64,000 bases of DNA from Salinispirillum sp. LH 10-3-1 (GTDB lineage: Bacteria > Pseudomonadota > Gammaproteobacteria > Pseudomonadales > Natronospirillaceae): assembly GCF_030643825.1 (NCBI RefSeq), contig NZ_CP101717.1:1922001-1986000 (forward strand). The letters run 5' to 3'. Position numbers and translations under genes: made by a program. The notes beneath the pieces were generated by a model. The model saw nothing but the letters and a program-made list of their open reading frames with translations. It was not told where the DNA came from and searched no databases. Numbering within the stretch: the stretch's first letter is position 1; each line of letters starts with the position of its first letter. Below are positions 1 to 8,326 of the stretch, in pieces.

Positions 1-136
1 CGCGCATTTCTTCGGCAATGGCCGCACTGATCAAAAAGGTACTGGCTAAACTGGCACGCAGCTCGCGAGCTTCATTACCCAGCGCACGTGCGGCTGCCTC
101 CGGAGAGACCGCTAATGGGGTGTCATTATTTGCCAT
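1..136 (-). CDS. Hypothetical protein, N-terminal part only
   Basis: A minus-strand reading frame starts at the ATG at 136 and runs off the left edge of the window; 45 codons are visible. The visible peptide begins MANNDTPLAVSPEAAARAL and continues as an alanine- and glutamate-rich, probably helical segment. I do not recognise a family. It is divergent from the QueD-like gene that starts at 284, so the gap 137-283 should hold both promoters. Confidence 0.5.
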   Translation of the reverse strand, partial: MANNDTPLAVSPEAAARALGNEARELRASLASTFLISAAIAEEMR

Positions 137-283
137 GGTCTTCTCGCGGCAACTGTCTGAACGTAACTTTAGCCATTTCTGACGGCGTTTGCCACTGCAC
201 CGGATAAAATCACCCACCCCCTATCAATACAGGTGCCTCGACGGCGACTTTCAGTTAAAATCCACCTCCCTTTAGGAGGATTC

Positions 284-1138
284 ATGGCCAGTTTGTTCGT
301 CGATGCGCTCACCGTTGTAGACTTCAGTTACTTGGATGCCGAGCGCGGCATCGTGGGTGAAAGTTGGATCGTCGATATTGAACTCGAGGGTGCACTGAAC
401 GACGAAGGTATGGTGTTTGATTTCAGTCACGTTAAGCGAGCGATTAAGGCCGAAATCGACAGCGGCCTCGATCACCGTTTTGTGGTGCCGGAGCATATGC
501 CAGGCTTGGTTATTCAGCGTGGACCCGAAGAAAGCCGCCTGTCTCTGAAGCAGCCACAAAAAGGCTTTGTATTGGACTACCGTGCACCGAACGAAGCCTT
601 CTACTGGCTCGACGCATCGGCCATCAAGCTGGCTGACGTGACGCGTCATATCAGCGCACAGGTTCGCCAGGTCGTACCGGCCAACGTCAGTAACATCATC
701 GTCCGCCTCCGCCCGGAAGAACATGATGGCGCTTTTTATCACTACTCCCACGGCCTGAAAAAGCATCAAGGTGACTGTCAGCGCATGATTCACGGCCACC
801 GTTCACGCATTATTATCGAACGCGACGGCACACGTGACACCTACACGGAAGCTACCCTGGCCGAGCATTGGCGTGACATCTACCTGATCACTCGCGAAGA
901 CATTCAGGCCGAGTGCCAGGTGCTTGACATACCCTGCTACCATGTTGTCTATACAGCCCAGCAAGGCGACTTTGAGCTGACCTTACCCAAAGCGCGGTGC
1001 GATATTTTAGACACCGACACCACCGTGGAATTGATTGCTGACCACCTCGCGCAATTGCTGCACAAGCAAGCACCGGCGCATCACTGGAAAGTGCGTGCCT
1101 TCGAAGGTGTGGACAAGGGCGCAATCGCAGCTTGTTGA
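284..1138 (+). CDS. 6-pyruvoyl-tetrahydropterin synthase / QueD-like enzyme
   Basis: The product (284 aa) belongs to the PTPS/QueD family, whose members turn dihydroneopterin triphosphate into 6-carboxy- or 6-pyruvoyl-tetrahydropterin; QueD feeds queuosine synthesis. It is about twice the length of QueD, as in the long forms seen in pseudomonads and relatives. Family signs are the pterin-fold strand with VFDFSHVK near residue 45, LDHRFV near 65 and the His-rich HDGAFYHYSHG near 150. The ATG at 284 is chosen over upstream starts because AGGAGG lies at 274-279. Exact substrate is not established from sequence. It is followed by cysS after a 67-base gap. Confidence 0.75.
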   Translation: MASLFVDALTVVDFSYLDAERGIVGESWIVDIELEGALNDEGMVFDFSHVKRAIKAEIDSGLDHRFVVPEHMPGLVIQRGPEESRLSLKQPQKGFVLDYRAPNEAFYWLDASAIKLADVTRHISAQVRQVVPANVSNIIVRLRPEEHDGAFYHYSHGLKKHQGDCQRMIHGHRSRIIIERDGTRDTYTEATLAEHWRDIYLITREDIQAECQVLDIPCYHVVYTAQQGDFELTLPKARCDILDTDTTVELIADHLAQLLHKQAPAHHWKVRAFEGVDKGAIAAC

Positions 1139-1205
1139 TCCTCGCTGTGCTTGTTTTCCTGTATCATTACCTATTACCGAATTTATCACTGACTCTGGAC
1201 CCAAC

Positions 1206-2600
1206 ATGCCCATACAGATCTACAATTCGCTGACCAATCGCAAAGAGACCTTTGTACCGCTGAAACCTGAGCGAATCACGATGTATGTCTGTGGCCCGAC
1301 TGTGTACAACTACATCCACATCGGTAACGCGCGCCCGGCTGTCGTCTTCGATACCTTTGCGCGTGTGTTGCGGTTGTTTTATCCGCAATTGGATTACGCG
1401 CGCAACATCACCGACATCGACGACAAGATCAACAACGCTGCACACACCGCCGGTGAAGACATTGGCACCTACAGTGCTCGTTACACGGAAGCCTACCGCA
1501 AAGACATGGCATCACTGTTTAACCTGCCGCCCACGGTTGAGCCTTTGGCAACCGAGCACATTGACGTTATGGTGGAGCTGATCGACAACCTGATTCAGCG
1601 CGGCTTTGCTTACGCCGCTGAAGGTCATGTGTTGTTTGATGTCGCCGCCATGCCCGACTACGGCAAACTGTCGAAACGTAAAACGGAAGACATGATTGCC
1701 GGCGCCCGCGTAGAAGTGGCCAGCTACAAGAAGAATCCAATGGATTTCGTGCTGTGGAAACCCTCTGTTGAGGCGCATGAACCCGGCTGGGAAAGCCCAT
1801 GGGGTTACGGTCGTCCGGGCTGGCACATTGAATGTACGGCCATGATCAACAAGCACCTCGGCCCCACCATCGACATTCATGGTGGCGGTGCAGATTTGAT
1901 GTTCCCGCACCATGAGAACGAAGTGGCGCAAGGCACCTGCTGCCACTCAGAAGAACACGAATACGTGCGCTACTGGATGCACAACGGCATGATCAACATC
2001 AACGGCGAAAAGATGTCGAAGTCGTTGAACAACTTCATTACCGTGCACGAATTGCTGGAAAGCTATCCGGGCGAGCTGTTGCGCTTGGCGTTATTGTCCG
2101 GCCAATATCGATCCTTGTTGAACTGGTCGGACGACTTGTTGAATCAGTCACGCATGACGCTCGACCGCTTCTACGGTGCGTTGCGCGACACCGCGACACT
2201 GCCTGAGGTCGACGCGCCGGATTTGCGAGAAACACCGGTGGTACAGGCGCTGTGCGACGATATGAACTCACCGCTAGCCATTGCTGAACTGCATGGCCTG
2301 GTGAGCCGTATCTATCAAGACGACACTACCAACGAAGATAAAGCTAAGTTGCGCGCGGAACTGATTGCCTGTGGTCGTGTACTGGGCTTGTTTAACTACA
2401 CGCCGGTGCAGTGGTTCCAAGAGCTGTCGGCACAAGACAACGCTGTTACGCCAGAGCAAATTGAAGCACTGATTGCGTTACGTACAGCGGCCAAAAAAGC
2501 CAAAGACTTTGCCGAAGCCGACCGCGTGCGAGCTGAGTTGGACGCTGCAGGAGTAGAGATTCAAGATACGCGTGAAGGCACGCGCTGGCAGTGGAAATAA
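1206..2600 (+). CDS. cysS: Cysteinyl-tRNA synthetase
   Basis: Class I aminoacyl-tRNA synthetase (464 aa, close to the usual 460) that charges tRNA-Cys with cysteine in the cytoplasm. The nucleotide-binding HIGH motif appears as HIGN within YNYIHIGNARP near residue 31-41, and the KMSKS loop is intact as EKMSKSLNN near 267. Zinc-ligand positions are visible as Cys in MYVCGPTVY and WHIECTAM and the His/Glu of PHHENE. The longer frame reaching back to 1035 overlaps the upstream gene; the ATG at 1206 gives the standard N-terminus MPIQIYNSLT. It is followed after 3 bases by yidD, suggesting cotranscription. Confidence 0.97.
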   Translation: MPIQIYNSLTNRKETFVPLKPERITMYVCGPTVYNYIHIGNARPAVVFDTFARVLRLFYPQLDYARNITDIDDKINNAAHTAGEDIGTYSARYTEAYRKDMASLFNLPPTVEPLATEHIDVMVELIDNLIQRGFAYAAEGHVLFDVAAMPDYGKLSKRKTEDMIAGARVEVASYKKNPMDFVLWKPSVEAHEPGWESPWGYGRPGWHIECTAMINKHLGPTIDIHGGGADLMFPHHENEVAQGTCCHSEEHEYVRYWMHNGMININGEKMSKSLNNFITVHELLESYPGELLRLALLSGQYRSLLNWSDDLLNQSRMTLDRFYGALRDTATLPEVDAPDLRETPVVQALCDDMNSPLAIAELHGLVSRIYQDDTTNEDKAKLRAELIACGRVLGLFNYTPVQWFQELSAQDNAVTPEQIEALIALRTAAKKAKDFAEADRVRAELDAAGVEIQDTREGTRWQWK

Positions 2601-2603
2601 ACC

Positions 2604-2885
2604 ATGCTAGCTTGGGTGCTGAAAAAGATAGTGCGCGGTTATCAGGTGGCCATCAGCCCCTTGATGGCACCGCGCTGTCGCTTCTACCCAACCTGTTCCA
2701 GTTACGCGATTGAGGCTTTGGAAAAACACGGGGCAGTGAAAGGCTCATGGCTGACTATTAAACGGATCAGCAAGTGCCACCCACTGCACCCCGGTGGCCT
2801 AGACCCCGTGCCCGACCCCAACAATCCCCATGTGCATGGCCCACAGTGCGACCATGACGACCATCAGGACGAGACAACAAAATGA
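2604..2885 (+). CDS. yidD: Membrane protein insertion efficiency factor YidD
   Basis: Small (93 aa) membrane-associated protein of the YidD/UPF0161 family that assists YidC-dependent membrane insertion. The family signature is clear: [19 protein letters not shown], then [15 protein letters not shown] and [13 protein letters not shown], with the conserved cysteines. Its C-terminal tail is rich in His and Asp. In most proteobacteria yidD sits in rpmH-rnpA-yidD-yidC; here it is between cysS and a Trm112-type gene, and its stop overlaps the next start (ATGA at 2882). Confidence 0.95.
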   Translation: MLAWVLKKIVRGYQVAISPLMAPRCRFYPTCSSYAIEALEKHGAVKGSWLTIKRISKCHPLHPGGLDPVPDPNNPHVHGPQCDHDDHQDETTK

Positions 2886-3085
2886 TTGATGCGCAATTAC
2901 TGAATATTCTGGCCTGCCCTGTCACCAAAGCACCGGTGCGCCTGAGCCAAGACAAGAACGAACTGATTTGCATCGCCAGTCGTCTGGCCTTCCCAATTCG
3001 TGATGGCATTCCCGTTATGCTGGAAGAAGAAGCGCGGCAGATTGGCCAAGAAGAATACGAAGCCTTAAAGAAGAGTGGATATTGA
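2882..3085 (+). CDS. Trm112 family protein (YcaR-like)
   Basis: Short (67 aa) Trm112/UPF0434 protein. The family typically carries a zinc-knuckle-like fold and in eukaryotes and archaea activates methyltransferases; the bacterial role is poorly defined. Visible signatures are [14 protein letters not shown] at the N-terminus and the central [12 protein letters not shown]. Only one CP motif cysteine and one later Cys remain, as in bacterial YcaR. It overlaps yidD by 4 bases and the next gene by 4 bases, so the three genes are probably one translationally coupled unit. Confidence 0.88.
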   Translation: MIDAQLLNILACPVTKAPVRLSQDKNELICIASRLAFPIRDGIPVMLEEEARQIGQEEYEALKKSGY

Positions 3086-3447
3086 AAGCCTTACTGATGG
3101 TGGCGCACGGCAGCCGCCTAAAAAGCAGCAATGAAGAGTTCGCAGTTTTAGCGCAGCGCGTGGAGGCCAGTTTAGGCAATGCCTTTGATCGTACAGCTAC
3201 TGCCTTTTTGGAACTGGCCGAACCCTATATTGACACCGCACTGTTGGAGCTGATCAACCAAGGCGCGACCGACATCGAAGTCATGCCTTGTTTTCTATTG
3301 GCTGGCACCCATGTGCGCAATGACATTCCCGGCATCGTCGCCAGTGTGCGCGAACGCCACCCGGACGTGCGGATTCATTTGCGCGAGCATTTAGCGGCCG
3401 AGCCAGATTTTGTGGCCTACTTGGCAGCGCAAGCCAGTCAAGGTTAA
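3082..3447 (+). CDS. CbiX/SirB-type chelatase family protein
   Basis: Single-domain (121 aa) CbiX/SirB family protein, related to enzymes that insert cobalt or iron into sirohydrochlorin. It begins with the typical ALLMVAHGSR strand, which carries the candidate metal-binding His, and has AFLELAEPYIDTAL and PCFLLAGTHVRNDIP with a second candidate His. The start is a TTG at 3082 overlapping the upstream TGA; the later in-frame ATG would remove the conserved first strand. The substrate is not decided by sequence. A cysI homologue lies far away at the right edge, so a link to siroheme is only suggestive. Confidence 0.75.
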   Translation: MKALLMVAHGSRLKSSNEEFAVLAQRVEASLGNAFDRTATAFLELAEPYIDTALLELINQGATDIEVMPCFLLAGTHVRNDIPGIVASVRERHPDVRIHLREHLAAEPDFVAYLAAQASQG

Positions 3448-3452
3448 CTGGC

Positions 3453-4367
3453 TTAGTTGCTGCTGCCGGCTTTAGCAGTATACATGCGCTGATCTGCGGC
3501 CTCGATCAACGTTGCTTCATCCACACCGTCTTGTGGAAAACGACTGACACCGGTGCTGGCGTCCAACACATGCTGACCGAAGCTGCAGGTCAGCGGTGTC
3601 AGTACCTTGGCTCGTATGTTAGCCAGCAATTCTTCATCGCCCACGTCCGGGCTGATTTGATCCAGTATCACTACAAACTCATCACCACCGACGCGCGCCA
3701 CAATGTCAGAGGTACGGAAACAATCCTTTAAGCGCCGCGCAAAGCTGACCAATACCTCGTCTCCCATGGTATGCCCGTACCGGTCATTCACTTGTTTAAA
3801 ATTGTCGAGGTCGATGTAGAGCACCGCAAATTCGGCTTTCTGACGCTGCGCCCGGGCAATGGCTTTCGCCATATGATCGTGGAAGCCTTTGCGATTCAAC
3901 AATTGTGTTAGATGGTCGTGTTCTGCCAAGTAGCGCAAACGCGCTTCACGCTGCTTGATGGCCTGACTGAGTTCCGCTTCGAGAGTGATATCCCGCAGGG
4001 TTACGATGTACACCAGAGGGCCGTCAGCCGCGCGCGCAATCGCCGCCTGCAATGAAACGGGTACGGTGCGATCATGACGCTGCAGGTCAAAAGTAATGCG
4101 CGGAAAATGATTATTGCCGTTCTGCACATTGCGAAAATGTTGCATGACCTCTGCCTGCGCTGAACGCGGCAAAAAACGCGCGTAATGATGATCGACCAAC
4201 ATATGCAGGGGTTGGCCGAATAAACGACACGCCGACTGATTAGCGAACACGATTCTCCGCCCGATGATCATCAATACAGCCTCGGGCAACAGAGTCAGTA
4301 TCTGCCGATAAAATTTTTGCGGTAACTGCTCCAATTCCGTTCGCAGCAGCTCTTCCGTTACATCCAT
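3453..4367 (-). CDS. PAS-GGDEF diguanylate cyclase
   Basis: Protein of 304 aa with an N-terminal PAS domain (about residues 18-130) and a C-terminal GGDEF domain (about 145-300). It should make the second messenger cyclic di-GMP from GTP. The active site reads RVGGDEFVVIL, the usual DHLTQLLNRKGF start of the domain is present, and an RxxD inhibitory site (RTSD) lies five residues before GGDEF, so product inhibition is expected. No membrane segment or signal peptide is visible, so it is probably cytosolic. The signal sensed by the PAS domain is unknown. It converges with the CbiX-like gene, leaving only 5 bases between them. Confidence 0.92.
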   Translation of the reverse strand: MDVTEELLRTELEQLPQKFYRQILTLLPEAVLMIIGRRIVFANQSACRLFGQPLHMLVDHHYARFLPRSAQAEVMQHFRNVQNGNNHFPRITFDLQRHDRTVPVSLQAAIARAADGPLVYIVTLRDITLEAELSQAIKQREARLRYLAEHDHLTQLLNRKGFHDHMAKAIARAQRQKAEFAVLYIDLDNFKQVNDRYGHTMGDEVLVSFARRLKDCFRTSDIVARVGGDEFVVILDQISPDVGDEELLANIRAKVLTPLTCSFGQHVLDASTGVSRFPQDGVDEATLIEAADQRMYTAKAGSSN

Positions 4368-4469
4368 GCGCTGTCTTTATAGGTTATTTTTTGTGCGCCC
4401 AGTCTAGAGCATGGCAGAAGAATGAAAAATACTCTTTAGCTATAACAGTGTACGATTTAATAACTAGGC

Positions 4470-4868
4470 TTAGTCTTTGGTCGAATGTTCTGCTTCGGAT
4501 GCTTGGCGAGCAGCGGCGTCTCCCGGCTCGCGGTCAGCGTCGTCCTCGTCGTATTCTGCCTCGTCAAACATCGAGGGCAGGCTCTGCTGAATACGCGCCA
4601 CACTGCGAATGAAGGCATACACCGCCACAAACGACACCAATAACGCCAAATGTGTATCCACCTGAATACTGAGCAGACTGGTCCACAACACCCACAATAA
4701 CGTGAAGCAAATCGCCATGATCGTCATCTTCCCCCACCAACGGCGTGGTCGGCAGAAGTGCCCTACCAGAATCGGGATTGCTAAGGATGCGGCAAAATGC
4801 TGTAACAGAGTAAACCAGAAGGTTTCAAACAGAGCAGCCATTACATGTTCCATTAATGAATGGCGCAT
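4470..4868 (-). CDS. Hypothetical inner-membrane protein
   Basis: Protein of up to 132 aa with about three hydrophobic segments (roughly residues 10-36, 46-68 and 72-90) followed by a long acidic, probably disordered tail rich in Asp and Glu. I recognise no family. The start is uncertain: ATGs at 4868, 4853 and 4841 are all in frame. It is divergent from rnb, sharing the 4869-4992 gap. Confidence 0.6.
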   Translation of the reverse strand: MRHSLMEHVMAALFETFWFTLLQHFAASLAIPILVGHFCRPRRWWGKMTIMAICFTLLWVLWTSLLSIQVDTHLALLVSFVAVYAFIRSVARIQQSLPSMFDEAEYDEDDADREPGDAAARQASEAEHSTKD

Positions 4869-4948
4869 ATCCTAACCTATTGACCACCGCAGTCACCACC
4901 AATTGTCCGCAAAGCGGAAGAAGTCTCGTTAATTGGGTCTATGGAAGG

Positions 4949-4954
4949 TATAAT
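4949..4954 (+). promoter_or_regulatory. Candidate -10 element for rnb
   Basis: A consensus TATAAT lies 38 bases upstream of the rnb start in the divergent gap. No clear -35 hexamer is visible at 16-18 bases upstream, so this is only a weak promoter call. Confidence 0.35.
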
Positions 4955-4992
4955 CTGCGGCCATTTTTTCATCTGTCACGGGCTCTAAATTA

Positions 4993-6924
4993 ATGCTGAA
5001 TCTCGATTCTTTGGCGCAACTCAACGCGCTGAAATCCCAGATCAAAGTCGAAAAGAACGTTCAGAAAGGCGTGGTGCGCGGTACCGCCAGCCGATTTGGC
5101 TTCGTCGACACCGACGCCGGTGAGAGTTTTTTTATTACCCCAGATGAAATGAAACGCGTACTGCCCGGTGACGTCATTGAATTCACCGTGAACGAAGTTG
5201 ACGGCAAGTCGCAGGCTGAACTCGATAGCCTTGTTGAAACGTCATTGAAGAACTTTGTCGGTAAAGTTATTCGTAAGGGCCCGAATACACTGGTCAACAC
5301 CGACCATCCAGGCATGAATCGCTGGGTAAACCTGACCAACAGTTCATCCAAGGGCTTGTCAGATGATACCTGGGTAAGCTGCCGCCTGACGCGACACCCA
5401 TTTGAGGACGGCAAAGCCCTAGCGAAAGTAGAATCGACGCTGGCTCTGCCCGACGCTGCTTTTATTGAACACACCGTGGGTAAGGCTCGTTTTAACGTCA
5501 AGTCGGAATTCACCCCCGCCGTAGAAGACGCAGTAGCCGCCATCGACTTTAACGGTTTAATGGCGGCGCAAAGTGACTACGAAGACGCCACCACCCTGCC
5601 CTTTGTGACCATTGACGCCGCCAGCACCCAAGACATGGACGATGCCCTGTGCATCGACGACCTGGGTACACATTGGCGTCTGCACGTAGCCATTGCCGAC
5701 CCGTCACTCTTTGTCGAACAAAAGTCATTGCTTGATCTGGTCGCCGCACAACGCAACAGCAGCAGCTATTTGCCCGGTGAAACACTGCACATGTTGCCCA
5801 AAACGCTGTCAGTGGAATGGTGTTCACTGCAGCCGAACGTCAAACGACCTGCGTTATTGTTTTCTGTCGATGTGCAGAAAGAAACCGGCGAAGCGGGTGA
5901 GCCCAGTATTCGTTTTGGTTTTATGCAGTCACAAGCCAAGCTGAGCTATGCACAGGTATCGGCCTTCATTGACGGCGATGCCAGCCAAATAGAAGGCGAA
6001 CATTTGGGCCAGCAGATCCAACACCTCAACGCCTTGACCACCGACCTACAAGCCTATCGTCAGGCGAACTGCCTGGTGATGGAAGACCGACCAGATTATC
6101 GATTTGATCTAAACGAACAGGGTCATATTGCCGAGGTACGCGAAGAGTTTCGCCTACGCGCGCATCAGGTCGTTGAAGAATGCATGCTGTTGACCAATCG
6201 CCTAACGGCGCAGTACTTACTGGCGCGCAATGCCGGGTTGTTTCTGTGTCATGAAGGTTTTCGTGACGACCAACACGACACCATAAAGGCCTTGCTGCAA
6301 CAAGTACTGGCCGTAACGCCAACCGACCTCAACGACTTCGCTGAGATGTTGCCGATCCTGCAGCAAGCGCAGCGCCATACTGATCTTCCTTTGGCTAAGA
6401 TGCTCGCCAAGAGCTACCAGCGTACCGAGTTGTTACCGACGGCACGCCCACACTGGGGCTTAGGTTTTGCGTGCTACACCACCATCACCTCGCCGATTCG
6501 CAAGTACCTTGATTTGGTATTGCATCGTCAGCTCAAGGCCATTTGGCGGGGTCAGCCTGTGCCAACTTTGAGCGAAGCCGAAATCGCCAGCTTACAAGAG
6601 GGTCAAGGTACGGGCCGCGCGCTGAGCAACTTTGTCGAGCAATGGCTGAAAGCCATTTACATGAAAGGACATGAAAGTCAGCGGTTCACAGGTGAAATCC
6701 AGCACGTCATGCCCAGCGGCTTTTCTGTGCAACTGGATGGTTTAGGGATCAGCGGATTCATCAACGTGAAAGGCTGGCGCGATAAAGACGCGACCTACGA
6801 CGAAGTATTGCAAACGCACCACACCAAGCGTGGCGAATTCCGACTGGGCCAGAAGGTGACCATTGAAGTGCAGACCGTCGACTTAGAGCGCCGGAATGTA
6901 CAGTTTAATTTGGTCACACAATAG
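4993..6924 (+). CDS. rnb: Exoribonuclease II
   Basis: RNase II family 3'-5' exoribonuclease (643 aa; the E. coli enzyme is 644 aa) that degrades single-stranded RNA in the cytoplasm. Cold-shock-like RNA-binding domains occupy about residues 20-180, the RNB catalytic domain about 190-530 and an S1 domain about 560-640. The metal-binding aspartates are visible in DAASTQDMDDALCIDD near residue 207 and the catalytic arginine region in TSPIRKYLDL near 500. Length and architecture fit RNase II rather than the longer RNase R. The start at 4993 follows a weak ribosome site. Confidence 0.92.
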   Translation: MLNLDSLAQLNALKSQIKVEKNVQKGVVRGTASRFGFVDTDAGESFFITPDEMKRVLPGDVIEFTVNEVDGKSQAELDSLVETSLKNFVGKVIRKGPNTLVNTDHPGMNRWVNLTNSSSKGLSDDTWVSCRLTRHPFEDGKALAKVESTLALPDAAFIEHTVGKARFNVKSEFTPAVEDAVAAIDFNGLMAAQSDYEDATTLPFVTIDAASTQDMDDALCIDDLGTHWRLHVAIADPSLFVEQKSLLDLVAAQRNSSSYLPGETLHMLPKTLSVEWCSLQPNVKRPALLFSVDVQKETGEAGEPSIRFGFMQSQAKLSYAQVSAFIDGDASQIEGEHLGQQIQHLNALTTDLQAYRQANCLVMEDRPDYRFDLNEQGHIAEVREEFRLRAHQVVEECMLLTNRLTAQYLLARNAGLFLCHEGFRDDQHDTIKALLQQVLAVTPTDLNDFAEMLPILQQAQRHTDLPLAKMLAKSYQRTELLPTARPHWGLGFACYTTITSPIRKYLDLVLHRQLKAIWRGQPVPTLSEAEIASLQEGQGTGRALSNFVEQWLKAIYMKGHESQRFTGEIQHVMPSGFSVQLDGLGISGFINVKGWRDKDATYDEVLQTHHTKRGEFRLGQKVTIEVQTVDLERRNVQFNLVTQ

Positions 6925-6930
6925 CCGGGG

Positions 6931-7120
6931 CGTCTAAAAACCCCTTTTTCTCAAGCTGGCGTTGTTAAAAATGGCCTCAAAATGCTCACTGGCTTGCCAG
7001 AACGACCAATGGTCGGCCCGTAGGGTGAGCGAAGCGAATATTTACGTACAGTAAACTGCGCTTTCTCGGAAATTTTTGCCTAGCCAGCTTTTCGCCTCTG
7101 AGGTTTTTAGATACCCCCTA
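6931..7120. repeat. Dispersed imperfect-palindrome repeat, copy 1
   Basis: The gap between convergent rnb and the RluA-type gene holds a long imperfect inverted repeat. Outer arms read CGTCTAAAAACC and GGTTTTTAGATA, and inner arms AAGCTGGC and GCCAGCTT. The sequence between them includes GCGTTGTTAAAAATGGCC, TCAAAATGCTCACT and GCGCTTTCTCGG. A shorter relative with the same blocks in the same order lies at 53851-53953. Copy 1 has about 50 extra bases in its centre. Each copy sits directly 3' of a gene, so a terminator or decay-blocking role is possible. Confidence 0.75.
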
Positions 7121-7126
7121 GAAGGC

Positions 7127-7957
7127 TTAGGATGCCTCTATTGCACTCTTAGTAAAATCCCGAGCTTCGCCGGTAAACGGGCACTCAAAGCTCAGCGCCA
7201 CAGCTTCCAACATCAAGCCTGAGCGCTGCTTATTGCCCTCACCATAGGCCGGGTCGCCCATCACCGGGTGGCCAATAGCGGCAAAGTGTCGGCGAATCTG
7301 GTGCTTACGACCCGTTTCAATCCACACATTCAACGTCGACGTATTGGTTGGCTCATTGTACTTCTCAAGCTTATACCGGGTAGTCGACGCCTTCTCATCC
7401 AAGGGCAATTCAATGTTGCCTTCGGGTTCAGCGCGCAGATCGCCCAACACTTCGATTCGATATTCTTTTTTGATCTTGCCCTCACGAAACAACTCACTCA
7501 GCGCCGCAGCAGCGCGTTTCTGATGAGCAATAACCATCAAGCCTTTGGCTTCGCGGTCTAATCGATGCACCAGAAACACTTCGCGTTTATTCTTAAAGTG
7601 CAGTTCCACTTGGCGCATCACCGAATTCTGATCACCCCAGTCGGTGCCCTGCGACAACATACCGGCTTGTTTGTACCACACGGAATACCATTCAAAATCG
7701 GCCACTTCGATCATAGGGCGAATATGTTGATCCAGAATGGTTTCGTCGTAATAAATTTGCAGCACGTCGCCGACTTTAAGATCCGTCATCGCACGGCGTA
7801 AGCGGCGTCGGCTCTCACCTTCACGCACCAGCCATACGGCGCCAGCATTCATGGTTTTCTTTAGTCGAGACTTGGAGAGATTCACGTTATCAACGAGAAA
7901 ATCAATTGCAACTAATGAGTCAACGGACTCGACTTGTAAGGCAACATCTATTTTCAT
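7127..7957 (-). CDS. RluA-family pseudouridine synthase
   Basis: RNA pseudouridine synthase (276 aa) of the RluA family, which isomerises uridines in rRNA or tRNA. An S4-like N-terminal part (about residues 20-70) precedes the catalytic domain. The catalytic Asp is in the motif VHRLDREAKGLMV near residue 133, and the C-terminal GRKHQIRRHFAAIGHPVMGD block is typical. I cannot assign the target uridine from sequence. It converges with rnb. The start ATG at 7957 is the only good candidate near the conserved N-terminus. Confidence 0.9.
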   Translation of the reverse strand: MKIDVALQVESVDSLVAIDFLVDNVNLSKSRLKKTMNAGAVWLVREGESRRRLRRAMTDLKVGDVLQIYYDETILDQHIRPMIEVADFEWYSVWYKQAGMLSQGTDWGDQNSVMRQVELHFKNKREVFLVHRLDREAKGLMVIAHQKRAAAALSELFREGKIKKEYRIEVLGDLRAEPEGNIELPLDEKASTTRYKLEKYNEPTNTSTLNVWIETGRKHQIRRHFAAIGHPVMGDPAYGEGNKQRSGLMLEAVALSFECPFTGEARDFTKSAIEAS

Positions 7958-8089
7958 GAACCGAGGACCTATGTACAGCGTACGAATTAGAACGGACGCC
8001 GATTATCCGCGTAGTGCGGTGCTGTTACAAGTGTGGTTCGCGCGTTACAACAAGCAACGCTCTGATGAGGCAACTTGAATGTGATCTGA

Positions 8090-8195
8090 GTGATTGGGTG
8101 GGTGCCCTGTAGCGGACGCTTGAACACAGGACGTGTTCAGCGAGCCCCCATGGCCGGGTTTACGGCGATCCGCGAAAGGGCACCCACCCAATCAC
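8090..8195. repeat. Structured element with 18-bp perfect terminal inverted repeat
   Basis: In the 369-base gap between the RluA-type gene and the efflux operon (7958-8326), GTGATTGGGTGGGTGCCC at 8090-8107 is exactly inverted at 8178-8195. The 70-base interior has its own pairing: GCGGA near 8112 with TCCGC near 8169, a TGAACAC/GTGTTCA hairpin at about 8120-8138, and a CCC-ATGGC-CGGG stem. Transcribed RNA or extruded DNA would fold as a multi-branched cruciform. The rest of the gap holds no gene that I can support. It may be a dispersed repeat family member, an attenuator or an RNA. Confidence 0.7.
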
Positions 8196-8326
8196 GCCGC
8201 TAACACCACCAGGACCGCCAATACCGGTATTACCAGATGGTAACGCCGACAATGCTGCCTCGCAGAGCACATTTAACCGCTATTGGTTTAAGATAGCCTC
8301 AATCTTTTGGGAAGACTGCCAATTAT

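Noticed and set aside
4391-4612. 73-codon plus-strand frame
   Set aside because: Arg-rich sequence antisense to the acidic tail of the membrane protein at 4470-4868.
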